Positions 54,553 to 64,000 of a stretch of 64,000 nt of DNA are shown piece after piece. The DNA is taken from positions 372,001 to 436,000 of the forward strand of contig NZ_BMLS01000003.1 in NCBI RefSeq assembly GCF_014645355.1, in the 5' to 3' direction. How positions within the stretch are numbered: the stretch's first letter is position 1; the number at the start of each line of letters is the position of its first letter. The notes under the pieces are model-generated. The model was not told the DNA's origin. It saw nothing but the letters and a program-made list of their open reading frames with translations, and did not search any database. The position numbers and the translations under genes were made by a program. This stretch comes from Bowmanella pacifica. Lineage in GTDB: Bacteria; Pseudomonadota; Gammaproteobacteria; Enterobacterales; Alteromonadaceae.

Positions 54553-56699
54553 GACAGCTTACTCACCAGCGAGGCCATATGGCCTTGCTGCAGGTAAGCC
54601 AGCCCTTCCTGATAACCTATATCTATAATGCGCTGCGCCTGACGAAAATCCAACATACCGACATTGCCGATATGCGGCTGGATAAAGTAGTCCACCATTT
54701 CCCGATTAGCCTTTTGCCGATGTGCACTGGCTAACATGGAAGAGCGTAGTAAGGTGTGCAAAATGGAGGGCACTTTGGGTTGCTCCCTGCCCATTAGCTT
54801 ATTCATCAGCAGTTGCCAGGGAGACGGTACTTCGTGCAGCGCGGTCAGGTAATCTTCTTTGGGGCTGACATCAATGGCTGCCACAGGGCCTCGGTTACGT
54901 TGACGCATAAGGTCACATGGCAGGTTGTTAAACAGCCCGCCATCAACCAGATAATGTCCTTCGTCAATCACCGGGGCAATCACGCCGGGAATAGACACAC
55001 TGGCCCGAATGGCACGCCATAACAAGCCTCGCTCATGATCACGCTCTTCGGCAGTACTCATATCTGATGATACGCAAAAAAACGGCAATGGCAGGGCTTC
55101 AATGCGGATATCACCAAAGCCTTCGTGCAACAATCTGTCCAGGCGCTGACTCTTGGATAAGGAAATAACCGGCAAGGTGTAATCACCAAGCGGATTGACC
55201 GACACAAAAAAGCGCCGAATCGCCGAGATAATGTGTTCTGCATCCCATCCCATGGCAATCCAGCCCCCCATAATGGAGCCCATACTGGTTCCGCCAACCC
55301 AATCCACCTTAATACCGGCTTCCTGCATGGCCTTGTAAATGCCGATCTGGGCGAAGCCTCTGGCCCCGCCCCCGCCCAACACCAAACCCAAAGACTGTTC
55401 GGTAAGGTAACGCCCCAGCCGCTCCACGTCTCGTCGGCTGTCGGCTTGTATATGAAAATGCTGGCGAATATTGAGCCGCTCCAGCCAGCTTGCCGTATCA
55501 CTGATATGAACCACACGAGGATGAATTAACACCAGATAACGGCGCTGCTTTTGCCAGGAGAACATTTGGCTGTATTTTTCCAGCCATGCCTCTAGATGCG
55601 AGACGCCGTCACTTTCCTGTGCCAATATCCATACTTCATCGGCGCGCTCCAAACACACCTTAGTCCAGTCGTCGGCATCCAGACTGGAGAAATACAGATT
55701 AATTGGATTGTTCTGTTCCCGAGCATCCAGATAGTCAATCAGGGTTGAATGATTAATATCAGCCAATTGCCGGTAGGCAAATTTGCGGCAAACATCCTCT
55801 TCAGCAAACACCCCAAAGCTACTCTGCCACAACAAAGAACGCAGTTGTTTTGCGGTCTCATGGGCATCTTGACGCCCACACTCCAGCACCAGTCGGTTTA
55901 CTGGCTGTACCTTACGCTGAACCTTTTCATTTTGCTTTTTTATTCTGTCGATCAGGCTAGATACAACATAAGTGCTAAGCCAGGGAAAGGCCAATGACAG
56001 ACGGTCAAACTGCTGGCGATCCAGACTGATTAAGGCACAAGACCGGGTTGCTACCAACCTGACGGTGCGAACCTGATTACTAAACAGGGACATTTCCCCA
56101 AAGGCCTCGCCATGAAAAATCTCTCCTATCCGTCTTAGGTTGTCCTTTTCCCCGGCGTATACATCGATTTTGCCGCTCAACAGAAAATACATAACCTGGG
56201 CGGAATCACCGGGTTCAAACAGGGTTTGATTTTCTTGCAAATGGGAGAAATGAGCGCTTTGAATCAGCTCTTGGAGGAACTCTGCAGATACATTGGGGTA
56301 ACTGCGAAGAAAGGTTTGCAGAACCAGCCTGATGGTATGCAAGCGATGATGTAAAGATTCAAAATGAATCGCCACATCATCTAACTGGGCCTTGTCTATT
56401 TGTGACCATTCCACAACCTCGAACAAACAGGCACTAGTGCACAGCAACCCAAATCCCAGATATTCCTCACCAGCCAGAATGGCCTGACCAACCCATTGCC
56501 CTGGCTGCAAAACCAAGGCATTCACTGTGATGTCCTGTTGGCGCAATTGTACGACGGCGGATCCCTTGACCAGACGGTACAAGGCAGTATTGAGATCATC
56601 CTGAGCAAACAGCCGATGGCCCTGCTCACAATTAACCATCACCCCATTACGGGACGCCGCGTGCTCCAGTATCTCAATATCCTGCCCTTGCAACAGCAT
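54549..56699 (-). CDS. NTE-like patatin phospholipase with cyclic-nucleotide-binding-type domains
   Basis: This protein has 716 residues. Residues about 1-110 hold a degenerate CRP-like beta-roll, and about 140-240 a second with GDSAQVMYFLLSGKIDVYAG and GEIFHGEAFGEMSLFSNQVR, close to a functional cNMP site. A patatin domain lies at about 435-640: LGLVLGGGGARGFAQIG, the nucleophile GTSMG (S472) and the catalytic Asp in LVDGGLFNN (D586). The architecture matches neuropathy-target-esterase-like lysophospholipases, so it likely acts on membrane lipids, perhaps under nucleotide control. ATG 56699 is preferred; TTG 56705 is the alternative. Confidence 0.9.
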   Translation of the reverse strand: MLLQGQDIEILEHAASRNGVMVNCEQGHRLFAQDDLNTALYRLVKGSAVVQLRQQDITVNALVLQPGQWVGQAILAGEEYLGFGLLCTSACLFEVVEWSQIDKAQLDDVAIHFESLHHRLHTIRLVLQTFLRSYPNVSAEFLQELIQSAHFSHLQENQTLFEPGDSAQVMYFLLSGKIDVYAGEKDNLRRIGEIFHGEAFGEMSLFSNQVRTVRLVATRSCALISLDRQQFDRLSLAFPWLSTYVVSSLIDRIKKQNEKVQRKVQPVNRLVLECGRQDAHETAKQLRSLLWQSSFGVFAEEDVCRKFAYRQLADINHSTLIDYLDAREQNNPINLYFSSLDADDWTKVCLERADEVWILAQESDGVSHLEAWLEKYSQMFSWQKQRRYLVLIHPRVVHISDTASWLERLNIRQHFHIQADSRRDVERLGRYLTEQSLGLVLGGGGARGFAQIGIYKAMQEAGIKVDWVGGTSMGSIMGGWIAMGWDAEHIISAIRRFFVSVNPLGDYTLPVISLSKSQRLDRLLHEGFGDIRIEALPLPFFCVSSDMSTAEERDHERGLLWRAIRASVSIPGVIAPVIDEGHYLVDGGLFNNLPCDLMRQRNRGPVAAIDVSPKEDYLTALHEVPSPWQLLMNKLMGREQPKVPSILHTLLRSSMLASAHRQKANREMVDYFIQPHIGNVGMLDFRQAQRIIDIGYQEGLAYLQQGHMASLVSKLS

Positions 56700-56792
56700 A
56701 GCCAAATCCTGCCTATATCTAGGAACCTAGAGTATAGAATAAAAGTTTAGATATTCAGCAGCTTAAGACAGCTAACAGGATTTGGCTCATTC

Positions 56793-57842
56793 TCAGTCAG
56801 ACTTGCGTACCGAGACACCGTCAATACGACGGCGGCTAAGCACTTGCGCCAGTTTTTTCATACTGACGGCTTTATCTTTTTCATCAACAATTTCCAAACC
56901 TAGCATGGCTTCTAATAAGTCTTCCAAGGTCAGTATCCCTTCCAGGCCGCCATATTCATCCACTACCAGCAACATATGCGCTCGGTTATTCAGGAAGTGA
57001 TCGAAGGTTTGCACCAGTGGCATGCTACTGAGCATTGTCACCATGTCTTTACGGTATTCGCCCAGGGTACGTTGACCATTCCCACGGGCTTGTGCCAGCA
57101 GTAAGTCGGATTTAAGTACAAAACCCGTGATTTGCTCGGGTTCGTTCTCATACACCGGGATACGGGAGAAGCTCACGTCATCATGTTTATGGAAAAAGGT
57201 TTCCACTGTCATGACTTCCGGCAACGAAAACACCACAGTACGATGCGTCATCGCCTCTTTAATCTTCATCTGGTGCAAGTTAAGCAGATTCTGCAGTATA
57301 TGGGCTTCACGCGATGCCAACTGCCCTTCATCTCGCGACAATTCAGCCATGGCCAACAGTTCAGCACGATTTAAACCACGTTGAGTATTATCCGGTGAGA
57401 TATAGCGTGTTAACCAGTTAGACATAACCACAAACGGATACATTGCCCAAATCAGGTACTTAAGCATATACGCTGTTGCCGGCGCCAACTGGCGCCAGTA
57501 AGTGGCCCCCAGCGTTTTGGGAATGATTTCCGAAAAAATAAGAATCAATAAGGTCAGCACCGCTGATGCTAATCCCAGATAAGCATCCCCAAACACCACT
57601 GCCGCCTGTGCCCCAGCCCCTGCCGCACCGAAAGTATGGGCAAAGGTATTTAGGGTCAAAATAGCAGACAGGGGCCGGTTGATATCATCGGTTTGATTTC
57701 TCAGCAATGCGCCAGACGACTTCCCCTCTCCTTCTAATACCGAGATATAGGCAGAGGACACACTTAAAATTACGGCTTCAGCGACAGAGCATAGAAATGA
57801 AAAGCCCAGCGCCACAAGCACATAAACAATCAATAGAATCAT
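56793..57842 (-). CDS. CNNM/CorC-type membrane protein (DUF21 with CBS pair)
   Basis: This 349-residue protein has a DUF21 (CNNM) transmembrane domain at about 1-160 (SFLCSVAEAVILSVSSAYIS, FSEIIPKTLGATYWRQLAPA). A CBS-domain pair follows at about 200-330 (VFSLPEVMTVETFFHKHDDV, LLVVDEYGGLEGILTLEDLL). It lacks the C-terminal CorC_HlyC domain of longer relatives. The family is implicated in Mg2+ efflux or resistance. Its ATG 57842 overlaps the S9 peptidase stop by 4 bases, so the pair is co-expressed. Confidence 0.88.
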   Translation of the reverse strand: MILLIVYVLVALGFSFLCSVAEAVILSVSSAYISVLEGEGKSSGALLRNQTDDINRPLSAILTLNTFAHTFGAAGAGAQAAVVFGDAYLGLASAVLTLLILIFSEIIPKTLGATYWRQLAPATAYMLKYLIWAMYPFVVMSNWLTRYISPDNTQRGLNRAELLAMAELSRDEGQLASREAHILQNLLNLHQMKIKEAMTHRTVVFSLPEVMTVETFFHKHDDVSFSRIPVYENEPEQITGFVLKSDLLLAQARGNGQRTLGEYRKDMVTMLSSMPLVQTFDHFLNNRAHMLLVVDEYGGLEGILTLEDLLEAMLGLEIVDEKDKAVSMKKLAQVLSRRRIDGVSVRKSD

Positions 57843-59881
57843 TGCGCTGAGGGCTCCTGTTTACCTCGGTACTTTTCAAACCACCACAGAATATACTCTA
57901 CTTTGGCCATCAGATTACTGGGGCGTTTGTAGATACCATGGGGAGCGTCTGGAATGCGGACCATGGCCGTATCCACACCTTGTAGCTTAAGAGCCTGATA
58001 ATATTGTTCAGTTTCGGACATGGGGGTTCGATAATCCGCTTCCCCGGTCAGCAGCATAGTGGGTGTTGTCACATTGCCGACATAGCTGATGGGCGAGCGT
58101 TTCAGGTAGTGCTCGGGATCTTCCCAGGGCTTCTTGGCGAACCAATACTGACTGAAAAACGGATAAAAATCGGAAGTCAGTACAAAGCTAAACCAGTTGA
58201 TAACGGGCTTAGCCACCACCGCCGCCTTAAAACGATCGGTATGACCTACAATCCAGGCAGTCAGCACCCCACCACCGGAGCCGCCGGTCACAAACATTTG
58301 CTCGGCATCAATAAAGCCTTTGTCTATCAGCACATCCACGCCACTCATCAGATCATCGTAATCCTGACTGGGATAGTTGTGATGAATGGTTTGAGCAAAC
58401 TCCTGACCATAGCTGGAACTGCCACGGGGATTGGTGTAAAGCACCACATAGCCTGCGGCCGCAAACAGTTGCACTTCGGCAGAGAAATGCGGGCCATAGG
58501 CCGTAGTAGGTCCACCGTGAATCTCCAGCAAGAGTGGATACTTTTTGCTGGCATCAAAACCAGGTGGATAGACTATCCACCCCTGAATATCCAAACCATC
58601 GGCCTGAGATTTGTACCAAATTTCTTCGACCTTACCTAAGGTCTTATGACCAAGCGCGTCATCGTTCAAACGGGTCAACACCCGAGGCTCGCCTTTTCTT
58701 AATACGGCGATATCCGCAGGCCTGTCGCTACGTGAATAAGTAAACGCCAGACTACCGTCATCGGACACGTCAAACTCTGCCCCCGTGTAAGGCCGCCCGT
58801 AAGACTGCCCACCCAGGCTGTCGGTTAGGACCTGACGCTTCCCTTTGAGCCCCTGAAAAGCCAGCAGCGTTTTACCCTGATCATCATATTGAATATACAG
58901 ACCGCGCCCTTTGGCATCCCATTTAAAATCACTGATACTGCGATCCAAATCAGCGCTAACTGAGCGGCTTTCACCACTGCTCAGTTCCAGTAAATAAAGC
59001 TGATTATTCTCATAGTTAGTGCGCTTATCATCATAGCCAAGGTAAGCAAGATACTTTCCATCTGGCGATACCGCTGGGTGATTGTCTGGTCCGTTACGCT
59101 CTGTGATGGCGTCAATCTTTGTAGAAGCAAGTTCCACCTGGTAAATCTCTGTATTCAGCGGCGCCATGCGGAAGTCTTCGTGCAAATTCGCTGAAAAGTA
59201 CAAGAATTTCCCATCCTTACTCCAGCTCAATCCACCACTATGATTAAAATTACCGAAGGTAAGCTGTCGTGGGCTGCCTCCTTGGGCATCCATCACAAAG
59301 AGTTGCACATACCCAGGCTCTGCATAGCCAGCACCGTCATTACGGTAAATAACATCGTCAATAAATACAGCAGGCTCAGCCCACTTAGCGCCCTGTGGCA
59401 TGCCACTTAAAGAGACCGGTGGTGCGACCTTAGCTTTCACAAACATCTTAAAGGCCAACATGCTGCCATCTGGTGACCAGGTCAATCCGCTAGGGGCTGA
59501 GGTAAGATGGCTTTGCTGGGCACCGATATTTTTATCCAACCAGTGCAAGTGAATTTGCGGTTTACCCGATTGCGTTGAGATGTAAGCCAAACGCTTTTTA
59601 TCTGGCGACAGAGCCAATCCATAATCCTGGTGCGCACCGCTGGTAACCGGCAACATCTGCCCTTGCTTATCTACCTGCCAGATATTGCCAAGCTTTTTGT
59701 CCTGGTAAATATCCATATAGTTACGGATAAAAAACACATTGCCAGACTCGGCTCCGGCCGTGACGCCAGAAGCATATTCCAAACTGAAAATATCACTGGG
59801 AAGCAGGGTCGATTGAGGCTCGGCTTGCGCAGCGCTCGTCCCCAACAAGAGAGACAAGGCCAGAGACTTGTAGGCGTTCAT
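57839..59881 (-). CDS. S9-family prolyl-oligopeptidase-type peptidase
   Basis: This 680-residue exported serine peptidase has a signal peptide (MNAYKSLALSLLLGTSAAQA), a WD40-like TolB/DPP-type beta propeller (about 75-400; SPDGKYLAYLGYDD) and an alpha/beta-hydrolase domain. The catalytic Ser535 is in FVTGGSGGGVL, D616 in LTGEADYRTP and H648 in PDAPHGIYKRPSN. It probably acts in the periplasm on short peptides. AGGAAAG precedes ATG 59881. Confidence 0.92.
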   Translation of the reverse strand: MNAYKSLALSLLLGTSAAQAEPQSTLLPSDIFSLEYASGVTAGAESGNVFFIRNYMDIYQDKKLGNIWQVDKQGQMLPVTSGAHQDYGLALSPDKKRLAYISTQSGKPQIHLHWLDKNIGAQQSHLTSAPSGLTWSPDGSMLAFKMFVKAKVAPPVSLSGMPQGAKWAEPAVFIDDVIYRNDGAGYAEPGYVQLFVMDAQGGSPRQLTFGNFNHSGGLSWSKDGKFLYFSANLHEDFRMAPLNTEIYQVELASTKIDAITERNGPDNHPAVSPDGKYLAYLGYDDKRTNYENNQLYLLELSSGESRSVSADLDRSISDFKWDAKGRGLYIQYDDQGKTLLAFQGLKGKRQVLTDSLGGQSYGRPYTGAEFDVSDDGSLAFTYSRSDRPADIAVLRKGEPRVLTRLNDDALGHKTLGKVEEIWYKSQADGLDIQGWIVYPPGFDASKKYPLLLEIHGGPTTAYGPHFSAEVQLFAAAGYVVLYTNPRGSSSYGQEFAQTIHHNYPSQDYDDLMSGVDVLIDKGFIDAEQMFVTGGSGGGVLTAWIVGHTDRFKAAVVAKPVINWFSFVLTSDFYPFFSQYWFAKKPWEDPEHYLKRSPISYVGNVTTPTMLLTGEADYRTPMSETEQYYQALKLQGVDTAMVRIPDAPHGIYKRPSNLMAKVEYILWWFEKYRGKQEPSAQ

Positions 59882-60150
59882 ATCACTTTCCTGAGTTAAC
59901 AGACTGATTTATTACTGGATTGTTGCACCTCGTTGACGCGGTGTCATCTGCCATTCACCGCAAACAAGCCGTATTAGTGCCTCATTGTCACTGGCAAAAA
60001 TTCCTGGCGACCAGGTAACGCTGAGCAAACATGGAGATGGATACAGGATAACAGCGACACGCGCACCTTAGGTGTCAAACCACATTAACGGTGATAAATA
60101 CAAACAAGACAGTCAATATAAAGGTGGTGTTCGGCAGTCTTCTGACCGTC

Positions 60151-60597
60151 TTAGAACCACTGGCGGGTAAACACCCGGTCAAGCTCGTCAAACGCCTTGC
60201 GCAACAAACCGGCCAACTCCCGATATTTAGGTCTGCGCTGAATATCCTGAAGCTGACAGCCTTGCTGACGCATTTTCTGATGGATTTCCTGGTACCAGGA
60301 TAAAATAGCAGGCGGCAAGGTCTGATTGGCCCGGTACCCAAGCCATAACAAACCTTGCATAGGTAAACTCAGAAAAAACGCCGCCATAGCCAGGGCCTGC
60401 GGTAAGGCGTCGTGACCAAGAGTACTCACGTGAGCAAAGGCCACCAACACCGCTAACGGCGGCATATAACGAATAGAAAAGCGGGTAGCGGCGATCACCC
60501 GACATTCGGGGAACAAGCCATATAACTCGGGCTGCATGGGCCACAACTGCATATATGCATGGCCATCTTTAAACATGCCGGTAATGGATTGCGCCAT
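60151..60597 (-). CDS. yfbV: YfbV-family membrane protein (UPF0208)
   Basis: This 148-residue inner-membrane protein starts MAQSITGMFKDGHAYMQLWP. It has two hydrophobic segments (FSIRYMPPLAVLVAFAHV, AAFFLSLPMQGLLWLGYRAN) and a C-terminal helical part (YQEIHQKMRQQGCQL). It aligns to E. coli YfbV, including SLPMQGL and LPPAILSWY. In E. coli YfbV is linked to Ter macrodomain organisation. About 100 bp separate it from the neighbouring acetyltransferase-peptidase gene. Confidence 0.93.
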   Translation of the reverse strand: MAQSITGMFKDGHAYMQLWPMQPELYGLFPECRVIAATRFSIRYMPPLAVLVAFAHVSTLGHDALPQALAMAAFFLSLPMQGLLWLGYRANQTLPPAILSWYQEIHQKMRQQGCQLQDIQRRPKYRELAGLLRKAFDELDRVFTRQWF

Positions 60598-60700
60598 AAC
60601 TGCCCCTTGGAATAAACACTACCTGATAACTATACCAGCAATTGTTCAACTTCGCGGCAAAGTTTTCTGTCGTTTGAGATGAAGCAAAGCCGCCGGCACT

Positions 60701-61804
60701 TCATCGATACAATACCAGGGTACTGGTAAGTCTATCCCGCCCGAAGGACGCCATTTTGATAAACTCTTCCCGGCTTACCGGCACATTGGTGAAATCCATT
60801 TCCGTTTGCCAACTTTCGTAGTCTCTTTCCGGATCAGTAATAGACACACAGTTCTGGTCGGCGCCAGTGACCAATACCCAGTGAGGCGCCTTATCGCGGG
60901 TTAACCGCCACATGCTGATTAAGCTAACCAATACAGCACCTTGGCGCAGATACTCATCTAGCTTATCCAAGGTCAGTGGCGCATAGTAAATATCCACCTG
61001 AGTGTCCGCCAGTTGCGACAGAAAATGTTTGTGTACCTGCTCGATAACGACTTTTTTCTGTGGGTCACGGACACTGTTAATAAAGGGGACTGAGGTTTGA
61101 TTGACGTAGAGATGCACTTTGAACTTGCGACGCCAGGCGCTAAGGGCCAAACCGAATCCGCTACATCCACCATGACCTGAGGTCATAAAAATGGTGGTCG
61201 CTTCACGCCAAATCTGAATTTCTTCATCCATCGACATCTGATAACCGAGATCCAGTTTATGCATGGCCATCATTAAACTGGCGGGCCCGCACGTAAAGTC
61301 TGTGGTCTGCTGGTAACGAATACCAGGTAACTTACCCAGAGACGTGGGACGTAATGCCCGCTCCATCTGCAGCGCATCCCCGCCATCTTCATAGTAGCCT
61401 TCGACCTTACCTATGGGACGATATTTCAGTTTCTGATAAAGATGAATAGCCGCCTGGTTATCAACCCGCACTTCCAATCGCATAAACAAACAAAGTTCAT
61501 CTGCTGCACGCTGTTCTGCCTCGCTCAGTAACTGTTGCGCCACCCCTTTACCACGACTGGCATCCGACACCGCAATGGAATACAGCCTGGCGAGCTGGGT
61601 ACCGTTACGATAAAGCACCAGCGCATAGCCAGCCAATTGCGCACCATCATAGGCAACGATCAGCGAACAATGTCCCTTGCGGATAAAATAAGTAAAGCTG
61701 CGACGGGATATTCTATCCGTCGTAAAGCTGGCTTTTTCCAGCGCGACTAAATCGGAAATATCAGCCGATTGGGCTGGTCGAATAACAAGTTTGTTCAACA
61801 ACAT
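60701..61804 (-). CDS. GNAT acetyltransferase fused to a C39-like papain-fold peptidase
   Basis: This 367-residue two-domain protein has GNAT residues 1-150, with the acetyl-CoA loop RGKGVAQQLL and EVRVDNQAAIHLYQKLKYR. A papain-like C39-type domain occupies 155-367. Catalytic Cys172 is in TTDFTCGPASLMM, His308 in APHWVLVTGAD and Asp324 in SITDPERDYE. It is divergent from a RLAN/RimK-like ATP-grasp gene. Published computational work (Iyer and Aravind group, amidoligase survey) reports that such a GNAT-papain fusion recurs beside RLAN-ATP-grasp genes and suggests peptide biosynthesis. The substrate is unproven. ATG 61804 has a weak ribosome-binding site. Confidence 0.9.
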   Translation of the reverse strand: MLLNKLVIRPAQSADISDLVALEKASFTTDRISRRSFTYFIRKGHCSLIVAYDGAQLAGYALVLYRNGTQLARLYSIAVSDASRGKGVAQQLLSEAEQRAADELCLFMRLEVRVDNQAAIHLYQKLKYRPIGKVEGYYEDGGDALQMERALRPTSLGKLPGIRYQQTTDFTCGPASLMMAMHKLDLGYQMSMDEEIQIWREATTIFMTSGHGGCSGFGLALSAWRRKFKVHLYVNQTSVPFINSVRDPQKKVVIEQVHKHFLSQLADTQVDIYYAPLTLDKLDEYLRQGAVLVSLISMWRLTRDKAPHWVLVTGADQNCVSITDPERDYESWQTEMDFTNVPVSREEFIKMASFGRDRLTSTLVLYR

Positions 61805-62008
61805 GGACTCGCAGAAATGCGTCGCGATAGTTTAGGCTTAAACGCAGAAACTGCAATATGCAAATACAAGACAAGCCAATCGTATAAAACTATTATTGCA
61901 GCTACCGTTTTGGTGTATTTTAGCCTCAAGTATTTCGCCTCAGTGGAATACAGGCTTTTGATTAATATTCTTATCTGACGCTAGTCGGCGTCTAAGGCAT
62001 TTTTGCGC
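61805..62008. promoter_or_regulatory. Divergent promoter region of the GNAT-peptidase / RimK pair
   Basis: A 204-bp AT-rich spacer separates two diverging genes. It contains the promoters of both and an A/T-rich stretch with TATTTTAGC near 61917. No known operator is recognised. Confidence 0.4.
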
Positions 62009-63475
62009 ATGTCTGGATATTTTGTGGTCGTGGACGAACTGGATGATTGGGCCCCCTATTTCCCCAGTCGAGAAGTCATTTCGTTTGATCAATACCTGGC
62101 TAAAACCGATATTCCGGCCGATCAAACCGTTCGCATTCTCAACTTTTGCCGAAATAAACGCGCGTTGGGACGCGGTTACTATTGCTCGTTACTTGCAGAA
62201 GCCCGTGGGCATAAGGTCATCCCCAATATCAGCGTACTCAACGATTTACGCCGCAAAAAGCTCTACACCCTCAAACTGGAAGAGGTGGCGAAATCTATTG
62301 CCAAGTTGAAGCCAGCGGGGAATGCCGCGCAAGTCACCTTCCGCGTCTTTTTGGGCGAATGCCAGCAAGCCGAATTCGCCGAACTGGCTAAAAGCATTTT
62401 TGAGCGCTTCGCAGCCCCCGTGTTGGAAGTAACGTTGGAGTATGACGGCCAGTGGAGCCTGGAAAAGGTACACACCTTATCGCTAAAAGAGATTAGCGAC
62501 GAAGCAGAACAAGAGTTTCTCGCCAATACGCTGGAGAAATTTAGCAATCGCCTGTGGCGTAAGCCCAAAACGCGAAAGCACTATCGCTATGATGTTGCGA
62601 TGCTGGTTAACGCCGAGGAAAGCATGCCGCCCAGCGATAAAAAAGCGCTAAACCACTTTATCAAAGCGGCAGACAAACTGGGTATTAACCTGGAGACCAT
62701 AGGCAAACGCGATTATGTGCGACTAGCAGAGTATGACGGGCTGTTTATCCGCGAAACCACCTCTATCGACCATCACACTTACCGATTTGCCAAAAAGGCC
62801 GAAGCGGAAGGCATGGTAGTGATTGATGATCCGACCTCGATCTTGCGATGCACCAATAAGGTCTACCTGGCGGATTTATTACGCACCAACAAGGTTCCCA
62901 CGCCAAAAACCTTGTTGCTCAGCCACACAGATAAAGACAGCCTGCAACACGCCATTGATTATCTTGGCTTGCCCATAGTGCTGAAAATTCCCGACGGGGC
63001 CTTTTCCCGCGGTATGTACAAGGCCACCAATATGGACGAATTGGTGGACGCGATGAAAAAATTAAGCAAGACCTCGGCCTTGGTTTTGGCTCAGGAGTTC
63101 CTATATACCGAGTACGATTGGCGTATTGGGGTACTGAATAATAAACCCCTTTATGCATGTCGGTACTTTATGGTCAAAGGTCATTGGCAAATTTACCGCC
63201 ATGATGATGGTAAGAAAGCCGCTACGGGTGGTTTTGAAACCATGCCGACCTATGAAGTGCCGCAAGCCGTATTGGAAGCCTCATTAAAGGCATGCCGATT
63301 GATAGGCGACGGTTTCTATGGGGTAGACGTCAAACAGACCAAAGATGGCCGCGTGGCGGTTATTGAAGTCAACGACAACCCCAGTATCGATTCAAGCGTG
63401 GAAGACAAGTTTTTGGGTCAGGCCCTTTACTACGAAGTCATGGCAGAATTTCTGCGTCGCCTTGAGTCACAATAA
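62009..63475 (+). CDS. RLAN-domain RimK-like ATP-grasp ligase
   Basis: This 488-residue protein is an ATP-grasp amide-bond-forming enzyme. About 190 N-terminal residues form an RLAN domain (YFVVVDELDDWAPYFPSRE, FCRNKRALGRGYYCSLLAEA). The ATP-grasp fold at about 285-488 has the nucleotide segment VLKIPDGAFSRGMYKA and the metal motif VIEVNDNPSIDSSVED. RimK relatives add Glu to a C-terminus or make peptides. ATG 62009 is favoured over a TTG at 62003. The neighbouring GNAT-peptidase is 204 bp away, divergent. The reaction and acceptor are not known. Confidence 0.9.
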   Translation: MSGYFVVVDELDDWAPYFPSREVISFDQYLAKTDIPADQTVRILNFCRNKRALGRGYYCSLLAEARGHKVIPNISVLNDLRRKKLYTLKLEEVAKSIAKLKPAGNAAQVTFRVFLGECQQAEFAELAKSIFERFAAPVLEVTLEYDGQWSLEKVHTLSLKEISDEAEQEFLANTLEKFSNRLWRKPKTRKHYRYDVAMLVNAEESMPPSDKKALNHFIKAADKLGINLETIGKRDYVRLAEYDGLFIRETTSIDHHTYRFAKKAEAEGMVVIDDPTSILRCTNKVYLADLLRTNKVPTPKTLLLSHTDKDSLQHAIDYLGLPIVLKIPDGAFSRGMYKATNMDELVDAMKKLSKTSALVLAQEFLYTEYDWRIGVLNNKPLYACRYFMVKGHWQIYRHDDGKKAATGGFETMPTYEVPQAVLEASLKACRLIGDGFYGVDVKQTKDGRVAVIEVNDNPSIDSSVEDKFLGQALYYEVMAEFLRRLESQ

Positions 63476-63508
63476 CAGGGGCACCGGTCCCCTGCATGAA
63501 ATAAGTAA

Positions 63509-64000
<492 letters not shown>

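Overview
This window looks like a chromosomal segment of a free-living marine or aquatic gammaproteobacterium in the order Alteromonadales, probably Alteromonadaceae. That assignment is an inference from gene content: sdhCDAB-sucABCD divergent from gltA, a yejK/yejL/yejM block, ydbH-ynbE-ydbL, PEP-CTERM proteins, a TorF-type porin, a LiuR-type valine operon, and YfbV and YwbE proteins. Coding density is high, genes commonly overlap by ATGA, and I see no rRNA, tRNA, CRISPR array, prophage or insertion sequence.

Layout. 1-376: the 5' part of a CgeB-like glycosyltransferase gene that runs off the left edge, in visibly AT-rich DNA. 587-12739: the TCA-cycle block. sdhC-sdhD-sdhA-sdhB and sucA-sucB-sucC-sucD lie on the minus strand, with a terminator-like hairpin between sdhB and sucA and a highly structured 234-bp gap between sucB and sucC. 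gltA diverges from sdhC across a ~700-bp regulatory region. SucB carries two near-identical lipoyl domains. 12910-20080: an RND permease and its adaptor, then the ydbH-ynbE-ydbL lipid-transport operon. 20146-22613: a free-standing TerC C-terminal piece, a short MscS channel, a methionine aminopeptidase and a D-cysteine desulfhydrase, tightly packed. 22621-24179: a tandem duplication of a PEP-CTERM protein gene with its terminator. 24388-32647: a GlxA-type AraC regulator, a REC-plus-helical-repeat response regulator with a small lipoprotein, pirin, L-2-hydroxyglutarate oxidase, a lipoprotein, pfkA and a small exported protein. 32891-44571: TorF-type porin, LytS/LytR-type two-component pair, Mpo1-like and PilZ proteins, M61 protease, YwbE, M23 peptidase, a two-domain QueD-like protein, YejK, YejL, YejM and GmhB.

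44635-50369: a valine-degradation operon (mmsA, acyl-CoA dehydrogenase, 3-hydroxyisobutyryl-CoA hydrolase, mmsB, SDR) with a LiuR-like palindrome upstream and no separate methacrylyl-CoA hydratase gene. 50618-52565: a Zur-like box followed by a COG0523 metallochaperone and a DUF1826 protein, read as a zinc-starvation operon. 52692-60597: YitT, a thioesterase, an NTE-like patatin phospholipase with cyclic-nucleotide-binding-type domains, a CNNM/CorC-type protein, an S9 peptidase and YfbV. 60701-63475: a divergent pair, a GNAT acetyltransferase fused to a C39-like papain-fold peptidase and a RimK-like ATP-grasp ligase with an RLAN N-terminal domain. This is the best candidate here for an experimentally undescribed system, probably making or trimming a peptide or peptide-like modification. 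63533 to the right edge: the 5' part of trxB.
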